64,000 nt of DNA from the NCBI GenBank assembly GCA_036346405.1, contig CM070566.1:15123533-15187532 (forward strand), read 5' to 3'. The notes below the pieces were generated by a model, which saw only the letters and a list, made by a program, of their open reading frames with translations, made no database searches and was not told the origin of the DNA. Each line of letters begins with the position of its first letter. The first letter of the stretch is position 1. Below are positions 55,317-64,000 of the stretch, piece after piece. Source of the DNA: Phyllostachys edulis. Lineage: Eukaryota; Streptophyta; Magnoliopsida; Poales; Poaceae. Made by a program: the position numbers and the translations under genes.

Positions 55317-58300
55317 TGTAACATCCTAATTTTTTTCTAAAGTTTTAAAAATCCTTTTAAGTAGTTTAGCCCTTGAAAAATTCACCCAAGATTTATTTGG
55401 TTTTTAATAAAGCTTAATATGGACTTTCAATACCAAAACAATTTAATGTGACTAATCTCAACAATAATTAATTCCAAAACTATTTTATTTGAGTTCTCTG
55501 TGCTTGGAAATACTTTTCTAGAATTTTTCTGAGTTCATTTGCTATTTTCCCCTCAATTCACTAGGTAACCAGCGTGGCCCATCTATCTCTCTCTCTCATG
55601 GCATTTCGCAGACTGTCTCCAATTGTCAACTCGCGACATGTGCCGCTCGCAACGTGGACTCGCCCGAGCCTGTGTCGTTGATGTGTGGGCCCCATCAAAA
55701 CTTGTTCTTCGCCTCTCGAAGTCAATTGCGATCTGAATCGCTTCTCTGCCGCGGGCTGTTTGACGACGTCGTGCTCGGACTTTGGTCGCCAAAGATATAA
55801 AGGAGAGGTAGCCCCTATTCCCCGCATCCCATCCCTAGCCGCCTTAGCCCCAGAGCGAAACCCTAGCCGCCGGAAATTGTCGAGGAAGCAGTGCACTGCT
55901 AACATCTCTGACGAGCTTCTCCGCCGCCGTAGAAGCACCTCGAGCCTCGCCTCCGCCTCCGTTGAGTTCGCAATGGCAAGATCTACACCCTTGACACCTT
56001 GGTTCCGCTAGAGCATCGCCAAAACATAGATCTCGTCGAGCCTAAGACTTCGTCGTCGGCCAGCCCCATCGTACCCATACACCAGCGAACACACCATCGT
56101 GATCCCCGTAGCCTCCTCTACCTATTGCGCTACCTCACCGTCGTCGGAGAGCCGCTGTTCGCCGACGACCATCGGGTCCAGAAGCTCTTCACCGTCGAGC
56201 TGACGTGGCTGTTCACCTCGCATGCCAGCTCAACGCCATGTCAACCCTAGCGCCTATGTGTGGCCACCGTGTCGACCAGTCATCACCATGTCAGCGCACG
56301 CATGTCACACCAAATCCAAACCCAAAACCAAACCCTAGCTAAACCTAGCCTACGGTGAAGCATGCCTATGCCATGTAGGGCCCACTTGTCAGTTTTACTA
56401 TGCTGTAGACCCGTGAGCCGTAGACCATAGATGAGATCCATGGACTTGGTCCATAGACCTAGGGTCCCATATGTCAGCCTCTGTTATGATTTTTTGAATT
56501 TTCTTTTAATTTCAAAATTTATTGCGAATGTCATACTGACGCAATAAATCAAAATTTCCAGTACAGATTTAATTCAAAAAATTAGAAACACAACAATCCT
56601 TTTTCTTTTTCTTAGGTTTAGATCTTCCAAAAGACCGTTCTTCCTCATACGAACTCCGTTTGAGGCCATTCAAATTTCTTAATTCATCTAAATTCAAGCT
56701 CTACCTTCTTAATATTTTTATTTAATTTTTGGAGTTTTTTATCTCTCTATTTTGTATTTATTTTCTTTGTTTGCGAGTAGACGTTGATCCTTCGAGAGGT
56801 TTCGAGGAAGGATGAATTGATCAAGCTCAAGACCAGTACCAAGACTTATTTCAAGGCAAGTTGTACCTTTGACCATGTTGGACCGAGTTTTCCAAAATTA
56901 CTTTGATTCAATTATTGCATTTTACTTTAAGTAATTATTTAAATGCTTTGGGATTAGTTATGTACCAATTTGTTTACATCCACTTTGTCTATTGTACTAT
57001 CATGATCTTTTGTTACCCTAGCTTGGTTAATTATGAGTTGGTAATAGCATAGTACCAACGTGAGTTGGTTAGATACGAATAGTTTGCTTATCCATGCAAC
57101 GAGTTATTCATCTCATTTGAGTTGTAAATATAAATTTGACTAAGTAAATATGGAACTTTGTGTAAAACTATGTGTTGTGTGCTATTACTCGTTGATGGCA
57201 TGTGTTGTACTTAACCAACAGGGTGAAAAAAGATTTAGACTGAGGCGAGTGGATGGAACTATGTGATATGGTGGTTGTGTGATTGGGATATATGAATTGG
57301 GGTTATTTAGTTAGAAATTGGCAGTCTCGCCTTGGTCAATTTAGGACTTAACTTTGTGCGCCATTGAACTGAGTCATAAATGTACGACTGCATGCCTCGT
57401 ATGGGACGGGCATAACCTAGTAAGCTATGGAGTCTTGATGTTGATTACTCAGGCAGATAGGTTAAGCTATGTGCTAGGGTGGAGGTATGTTTCTGCCTGT
57501 GTGGCAATTCACATTTATGAGTGGTTCACCGTCTTCAGGTCCAACGCTGTGCGATGGACTAACCATCTGTGTGAGGGTTGGTGCCAACAGTAAGCACAAC
57601 GGGGGTGTCAATTGTTGTGATGAAGTTTCTGAAATATTTTGTTATGATTAGTGCTAACTACACTAGTTATATCGTGTGGGTAAAGTGTACTACCTCTGCA
57701 GAGTGTTAAACAATCTATTCGAATAGCTGCGTCTGCGGTCATGGACATGCTCGGAGATTTCACACGAGGGGTATATTTTCATAAAATACTTTGGGAAGGG
57801 GACATCTATGTGATTTAATTCATATGTTGTGTGAAAGAATTTGATTAGGCTATGTGTCTTTGTGAAAAGAATTGTTAAATTATTATTGTTTATTTGTTTT
57901 GAATTATGTCTTCAATCTATTATGCGTATTCCATTGCAAATGTTGCTTTATTGCAAAATAACCGCATAAGCCATTTTTTTAATAAGCCATCATCTATATT
58001 TGCATTTTGTGGTACAACTTGTTGAGTATTCGGAGTACTCATTCTTGCTACAATCATTTAGCTGAAGTGAAGGAATTGTCACCTGCCTTCGAGGAGGAGT
58101 TCTACGAGGTTGCTGATCATTAGATCTTGATCCCAGTCGATTGCCTGTGGTGAGTCGATGGGTTTTCACTGTGGTTGTTTTCGTTTCGCTGCTGCTTATT
58201 TAATTACTGTCAACCCTGCGTGGCTTAATAAGTATAAACTAGACTATAAGTCACAATCATTATTTGTTATTCAAATTAATCATTTATTCTTATAATCGTT

Positions 58301-58406
58301 TTGTCTAGAATGATATTCATCTATGTTGACACTATGTGCACCAGCGTGATCCTGGACTACTTCATTTTACACAAAGGGTCTAGAATTGTATTTGTGGGTC
58401 CCGACA
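55317..58406 (+). mobile_element. Solo LTR of a gypsy element, 3.09 kb
   Basis: It starts TGTAACATCC and ends GGGTCCCGACA, with a perfect 5-bp duplication GCTGC at 55312-55316 and 58407-58411. It aligns with the LTR 44065-47564 over most of its length. No gag or pol lies on either side, so it is a solo LTR left by recombination between two LTRs. Uninterrupted versions of the target are present at about 60585 and 61005, which confirms both borders. It has a TATA-like GATATAAAGG near 55794. Confidence 0.92.
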
Positions 58407-58479
58407 GCTGCTGCAGTAACATCAAGGCATCTAATTAATTACTACTAATTTACAGCCAGCCGTGACAATCATTTGCAAC

Positions 58480-58975
58480 CGATTTGAATTTGGTGTGTTT
58501 CCAACACTTCTTTTGAATTTGGTGTGTTTATTAAACAAATTGTTTAAAAATTCATTTGAATTCAAAATTTTGTTTGAAATAAATTGGCAATATTTTGGCT
58601 TGCTGATTTGGCAACCAAAGTTTTAATCCTTGGATCCAGCAAGCTTCACCCAAGCGGATTTGGCAACGCGGCACGCCACATAGGGGTGGGGGTGGGCGAG
58701 GATTGGCTAATGCATCCGACGCTTCTCGTTGATTCACACGTCGATCCAACGGCATTCACGACCGTCCACTTGATCCTCTGGCTGGCTGCCTAGAGAAGCA
58801 GGTTTCTGGAGAAGTGGCTGCATGGACAACCATGTTGTTTGACAGTGTGGCTTTTAGTAGATTGGTTGGCTGGAAAATGATCGTTTGTTTGGTGCCGATT
58901 AAAGAACAATATCAATGGATTTGATTTTGTTCGTAAGCTCACATACAAATGGAATTTTATGCATCAAACATACCA
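58480..58975. other. Unclassified intergenic DNA
   Basis: The first part is a copy of the GAATTTGGTGTGTTT dispersed repeat. The rest has no recognised gene or element. Confidence 0.4.
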
Positions 58976-59226
58976 CTCCCTCCGGTCACCAAAAAAATAT
59001 ATCGTTTTTTATATCGATGTGGCCCCAAAACGCAACTTTGACCACTAACTTCTATATTTATAAACCCCAATAAAATTATAACACTATGAGAGTACTTTTC
59101 GATACAAACCTACACATGCAATTTTCATGCATTCAATCTAAATATTTAAAAAGATATCGATGACCAAAATTTCGAAAGTTTGACCGCATGTATCCCAAAA
59201 TAATATGTTTTTGTGACTGAAGGGAG
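58976..59226. mobile_element. Stowaway-like MITE, 251 bp
   Basis: The left end CTCCCTCCGGTCAC and right end GTGACTGAAGGGAG are inverted copies. The right side is followed by TA; the left flank is CA, one base from the expected TA duplication. The interior has AACTTTGACCACTAAC and the partly matching inverted GAAAGTTTGACC, a usual feature of grass Stowaway (Tc1/mariner) MITEs. Confidence 0.8.
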
Positions 59227-60213
59227 TAAATAGAGAAATTCCATGAATGAAATACAAAATGTTACCTAGGATCTTTGCTTTTAACTTCACATAATTAAGT
59301 TTTGATGTGAACCCACTCGGCCCATTCGGCCCCTTAGCCCACCATTTATTTTTTTTTTCATAAAATTTTTGGGATATAACAAATCATCTGCCAAATGGTA
59401 AATTTCACCTTTACCATAGGAATAGGTCATGTGAGATATATAAACTAAAAATGGGCACTCCGTAACTCCCATCATCGGGCCCAAAATATACACATATAGG
59501 TCATTTAAGCCTGCATGGTAGCATAGGCTGAGCCATCACAAGAAGCACCATAGAAAGGTTGAAATGTATAACCTCTATACGGAATCATTTTCAATAATGC
59601 TAATTACGACTGAAATTATGTGAGTAATTTTCCATCATATATATTCAGCACAGTTCACGGTATTTACTTATGGGGCTAAACCACACACGGGTTCGAGGAG
59701 ATATGAGTACAAACCAAATTACTCCCTCCCATGTTTTTTTTCCTTGGATGTGTGCTCAAACACAAGGGAGAAATTTATAAATACCCAAAACCAAATTTGG
59801 AGTAGTTTTAACTGATAACTATGAATAAAAAAAATACTATGAATGGAAATATGTAAGTACTTTGCTAAGTCATATTCAATATAGCTCACGGTAAAGGTCG
59901 TCCTCATGAGTCATGACCTCATCATATGACTAGGATGAGTGATCGATATGAGAAATGTGCCTCCCAACTAGGCCACAACACCTACAAAGTGGCCGGGCTA
60001 TCTAAAAAACTATGGGGACACCATCACAAGGAATGGGAGGGAGCCGGAGAAACACTAGGGCATGTGAAATGTATAACTTCTAAATAAAATTTGGAGCAAC
60101 TTCAAAGGGCAACTGACAGAAAACATGTGAGTGTAATATATATTTTAGAAACATGTGAGCGCATTTGGTTGAGCTGTATTTGCCTAGCCCATGGTAGGGA
60201 TGGCAGTCTACCG
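59227..60213. other. Intergenic DNA with diverged local repeats
   Basis: Three loosely similar blocks (near 59580-59660, 59810-59895 and 60060-60190) share TATGTGAGTAATTTT-like and CAGTTCACGGTA / AGCTCACGGTA words. The stretch 59395-59510 matches the repeat at 32340-32460. The segment 60118-60150 (GAGTGTAATATATATTTTAG) recurs at 61525-61548. No genes seen. Confidence 0.5.
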
Positions 60214-61130
60214 TGACAATCGTTTCCTACGGATAGTCCCAAACTCGTTGTGATGTCACACATTGACCGTAGGCTCCCCCACATGGTCCCACGAGAGCAG
60301 CAACTTGACCACGCCTGTGCATCTGCTTACAGAGGCGGCGATTCTTGGTAGTTCCCCTGTTGAGTTGTGCGCCGCCACCGCTTTCCAAAGCTGCCTTAGC
60401 ACCAGGGACGAGCAACAACTCCCACCTCCGATATGCTAGGTTAAAAATTCCCCAAACAAGAAATGGAGACTTTAGATTTTGTGTAAAAATATGGACTTTC
60501 GATTATTTTTAACTAACCATGCAATGTGTTAATCTGTTGCAGTTACTGCATATACAAGCCGGTACACAGGTTGGGTCACTTGTGCTGCTGCCGTAACATC
60601 CAAAGCATCTAATTCGTTACCACTAATTTATAGTCAACTGTGACAATCGTTTCCAACATTTATTTCCACACTCTTTGTGATGTCACACATGGACAGAAGG
60701 CTCCCCTATGTGGGCCAACAGAGCAGCAACTTGACCACGCTCACGCATCTGCGTATAGAGGAGATGATTGTAGGTGGTTCGCCTGAGCTGTGCGCCACCA
60801 CTGCTTGTCGAAGCTACCTCGGCATCTGGGACGGGCAGTGACTCCCACTTCCGATGTGCTAAGCTAAAAATTTCCCAAACAAGAAATGGAGACTTTAGAT
60901 TTTGTGTAAAAATACGGGCATTCGATTATTTTAAATTGGCCATCCAATGTGTTAATCTTTTGCGGTAACCGTATATACATGTTGGCACACAGGTTGGGTC
61001 ATGTTGTGCTGTTGACGTAACATCCAAGGCATCTAATTAATTACTACTAATTTATAGTTAGCCATGACACTCATTCCCAACATTTAGTCCCACCCTTGTT
61101 GTGACGTCATATATGGACCGTAGGCTCCCC
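60214..61130. repeat. 427-bp tandem array, two full units and a partial third
   Basis: Units start with TGACAATCGTTTCC at 60214, TGACAATCGTTTCCAACA at 60641 and TGACACTCATTCCCAACA at 61065. Shared blocks include GATGTCACACAT.GACCGTAGG, AGCAGCAACTTGACCACGC, CAAGAAATGGAGACTTTAGA and CACAGGTTGGGTCA. Part of a further unit flanks the solo LTR (55229-55316 and 58407-58482). The repeat carries no gene. Confidence 0.85.
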
Positions 61131-62055
61131 GATGTTGATGTGGGGGTTGTGCCAGATCTTCACGGCGTAGGATTAGGGATAACTGGACCCGTGCAACCTA
61201 ATAAATGGCACCGCTAACCACCATCTCTATTACAGCAACCTACGTCACTCGATTCACCTAACTACACGCTTTGATCCTCTGTCTACTCACTCACGTGGAG
61301 TAAACGTGTTCTAACAATCACCGAAGCAACTAGAGGAACAACGGAGAAGAACTCTCATATAATTCCCAAATATATTGGGATGGAATTTCATCTCACACAA
61401 ACCCTAGAACAAGAATATAATTTCTAAAATCTCAACTTCAATTACATGGTAGGGAGTACCCCACCTTATATAGCATTTTTTAGTCGGTGCTACAGTATTG
61501 ACAACAACTAACCGGAAACATGTGAGTGTAATATATATTTTAGAAACACCGAAGAACGAAGTTGAGGTACAGGGAACTCGCCGCACAAGATAGTCAAAGG
61601 AAAAAATTCTTTGACATTTGTGTACTACTTTGACCAGAAATGTGCTTAGTCAAGAAGATTGCTTACGACTATCAAATAGTCGTAGAACACTCCTACAATC
61701 ACGAGGTGGTCGTAGTATAGTGATCGGAAGAAAAACCTTTCGATTAACATTTCCTTTGGTAAAAAAGATCTGACCAAGGAAGTAATTTCGCTTGAGGTGT
61801 AAAAGCGAACCTGATTTTCTTGAACGGACAAGTTAGGGAATGTCAAATGACTCCCGTTAGTCTGTCCGTTGGAGCGGTTCCCGAAGCGGTGGCAACCTTT
61901 GGAATGCCACGCCTTCAGCCCAGGGTACACGGTTATAAATACTTACCGGGGGTAAGACTTAGATTTATACTTTTCCCCAAATCGCTCGCGCTGTTCATCA
62001 AGTTCTTGTCTTCTCCGTCACCAACTCAATCGAAAATCTCCCCCTTCTGAGAGAA
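61131..62055. other. Region before the gypsy-type transposon gene
   Basis: No gene recognised. Words such as CTTACGACTATCAAATAGTC (about 61664-61683) and GGTGGTCGTAG form short palindromes that recur inside the following gene. GGTTATAAATACTTACC (61931-61947) contains a TATA-like TATAAATA about 120 bp before the ATG at 62056 and is a plausible core promoter. Confidence 0.45.
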
Positions 62056-63922
62056 ATGGCTGGGAGAGTTTCTGAATGGGCCGAGTCGGAGATGGATGCA
62101 GAGAAGATTCAAGCCCTGGTCAACGTTGGGAAGATTCCAGAGAAGATCCTCGTGGAGTGGCTCGCCGCACATGGGCAGCATTGGCCGTCTGGGGAGGCTG
62201 AGCAAATCCCCATCTTCTAGGTATATTGTGAGTGTGGCCTTCGACTGCCTGCTCACCCTTTTCTCACACTTATACTTGAGCATTTTGGGGTGGAATTGGT
62301 GAATCTCGGTCCTAATTCCATCACAATGCTCAGTGTATTTGTGTATCTTTGTGAGGCATACCAGGAATTCCAAATGCACCTTGAGCTCTTTCAATATTTC
62401 TACGAATGGCTCGACAAGCTGGGATAGCTGGAAGTTGCGGCCTGAAGCTCCATGACGGGAAGTCGAAGGAGTATATTCAGATGTTTACTATATCTTCATG
62501 GCCGGGATGGAGGAAGAGATGGTTTCTTCGAAAGTCACCTCGGATGAATGATTTTACTTTCGAGGGAAGGTCACGAAAAGAAACCTTCGTGGGATTCGAT
62601 TCCCCAAGATATCAACCGGATTACCCCCTATATTCAAGCCATCAAGGACTTGAAAGAAGAGGGATTAACCGATGGCATGTGGTGAATGATTTCATCACAC
62701 GTCGAATTAGTCCTTTGAAGAAACGAGTACCACCTATATGGAGGTACACGGGGCCAAAAGACCCGACCAGGGACTACGAAGAGAGTAAGTAGTTTTTCGA
62801 CTTATCTTTCAGTTTGGTCTTCTTCAAAATTGTCTAATGAATATTTTTATCTGTTTTACACAGATCTTTCACAGGCAGAGATTGACGCTCGAGTCAAACT
62901 CGTTTGTGAGAAGCCTCCGCCACTCGGAATGGCGGTTCCTCAAATCCTTGCGGTTTTATCCGCAGAGGAAAAGATGGTACGCCTGAAGGTAATCAAAAGT
63001 TGATTTTATCCTTAGGACTTCATAGTCGTAGAAAAAACTTACGACTAGGTAGTGATCGTAGAAAATCTTACAATCAGGGAGATGTCGTAAAAGAGCTTAC
63101 GACTAGATACTGGTCGTAGAAAAACTTAAGACTGGTCATTGATTCTTCTTTTTCTGTTTTTCTTTATAGAAAGGAGGTATGGAAAACCGTCGGGACGACG
63201 AAGAGGTCGAACTGATAACCATTGGCGCAGGGATGACAGTGGACAAGGGTTCATCTCCTCTGACTAAAAAGCGTCGACTTACGAAAGTCGCCGACAAGGG
63301 AGGACCAAGCTCGAGTTCCTTCATTTCGACCAGATCCTCGGCAAAATCTGCGGCACGCACAGTTGCAACAGAAGCTGAGGTTGAAACAACTGAAGCTGAG
63401 GAGGCTGAGGAACCTCTTAGGCATAAAGCCCGCAATACCAAGGACACAGCTGCAGCAGAAGCCGAGGCTGAAACAGCTGCAGCTGAGGAGGCTGAGGAGG
63501 TTGAAGAACCTCTTAGACGTAAAGCCCGCAAAGCCAAGGTACCTTTTTATTATGACAAGAAAACTTTCACAGTTTCTGCCACTCCTAGTTTTGTCAAGTA
63601 ACTAGAAAAGGAGAACTGGAAGGAGTTTATGTCTTTTGTGAAGGACAACGCTGATCCAGCCGAGCCTACCATTGAGGGTAGCACTGCTCTTGGAGTGGTC
63701 GAGACTGATCTCGGCCCTCCGGAAAATCAGGAGACCAGAGAGATGGTTCTTATTCAAGATCCACGACCAGACGTGGTCGTGGCCGAGCCCATTCTCCAAC
63801 TTAAACTACGACCAGACGTGGTCGTAGAAAAGAAGTCGAAGAAGTCTTCCGTCGGGAAGATAACTCCTAAGTTCCTGATTAGGTCCAGGATACAGAGGTA
63901 TGTGAAACAAGCTAAAGTGTAA
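62056..63922 (+). pseudogene. 'Putative gypsy-type transposon' protein gene (Transposase_28-like), multi-exon, broken
   Basis: ATG at 62056 gives MAGRVSEWAESEMDAEKIQA and ends after 54 codons at TAG 62218. The same frame goes on: VYCECGLRLPAHPFLTLILE, HFGVELVNLGPNSITMLSVF, VYLCEAYQEFQMHLELF. A shift near 62405 is followed by GSCGLKLHDGKSKEYIQMF and SSWPGWRKRWFL, and later by VVNDFITRRISPLKKRVPPI and WRYTGPKDPTRDYEE. This is the grass domain annotated as putative gypsy-type transposase. Introns 62785-62863 and 62989-63169 have GT-AG ends. The exon 62864-62988 reads NLSQAEIDARVKLVCEKPPP. The last exon holds Lys/Arg-rich and Glu/Ala-rich low-complexity parts, one TAA (63599-63601), then in-frame continuation to TAA at 63920. 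The true function of this family is unclear. Confidence 0.65.
63030..63135. repeat. Short repeat of palindromic GTCGTAG / TTACGAC units in an intron
   Basis: Four imperfect units of about 30 bp, each with CTTACGACTAGGTAGTGATC-like sequence followed by GTAGAAAA, fill much of the intron 62989-63169. Related palindromes lie in the upstream region (61664-61715) and in the coding part (63756-63785 and 63806-63829). Confidence 0.75.
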
Positions 63923-64000
63923 GAACAACATTTACCTTTTGCTTTTCACAATTTGACTTGCTTTCCTTTTGTTGGTTTTAGCCCGACTCCTTCAACCCCC
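63923..64000. other. End of window, no feature seen
   Basis: A/T-rich sequence after the last stop codon. The gene family usually continues into further exons, so more may lie beyond the window. Confidence 0.4.

Noticed and set aside
55685..56011. A 108-residue frame in the solo LTR
   Set aside because: It lies in the LTR leader, is not conserved as protein with the LTR at 44065, and has no family.

Overview
This is plant nuclear DNA, almost certainly from a grass and most like Oryza or a close relative. The reasons are GT-AG introns with phase-consistent exons, Tourist and Stowaway MITEs, En/Spm (CACTA) elements of two typical grass types, a Pack-MULE, and Ty3/gypsy elements with LTRs over 3 kb. 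The species is an inference and was not tested.

Two host genes can be read with confidence, both in the first 14 kb and arranged tail to tail. On the + strand is a group-E-like bZIP transcription factor (coding 3304-6040, four coding exons after a 5'-leader intron, 359 residues). On the - strand is RPAC2/AC19, the small subunit shared by RNA polymerases I and III (coding 14013-7176, three exons, 106 residues). Its first exon lies 6.06 kb from its second, because intron 1 is packed with transposon remains: a gypsy LTR fragment, a Mutator-like element and the 3' end of another retroelement.

From about 14.6 kb onward nearly everything recognisable is mobile DNA. A Tourist MITE (14599-14890) is followed by a 10.8-kb CACTA element (15127-25972, TSD TAA) with degraded TNP2 transposase and TNPA/Ulp1-protease genes. 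Next is a 5.4-kb Mutator-type element with long inverted repeats (26824-32198). It carries a fragment of a calcium-dependent protein kinase gene (Pack-MULE) and was later invaded by two small internally deleted LTR elements. A second CACTA element spans 20.6 kb (32752-53393, TSD TAC). It carries TNPA-like and TNP2 genes on the - strand and is swollen by a hAT transposon and by a 5'-truncated gypsy element with a 3.5-kb LTR.

From 53.4 kb to the end lie a 136-bp tandem duplication, a 166-bp hAT MITE, a 109-bp-period minisatellite, a 3.1-kb solo LTR with a perfect 5-bp TSD, a Stowaway MITE, a 427-bp tandem array whose unit is also the target of the solo LTR, and a broken multi-exon 'putative gypsy-type transposon' gene.

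I found no tRNA or rRNA gene, no CRISPR array and no operon-like system. The most notable points are the hidden RPAC2 gene with its transposon-filled intron, the Asn-to-Lys change in the bZIP basic region, the kinase fragment inside a Pack-MULE, and the nesting order of the transposons.
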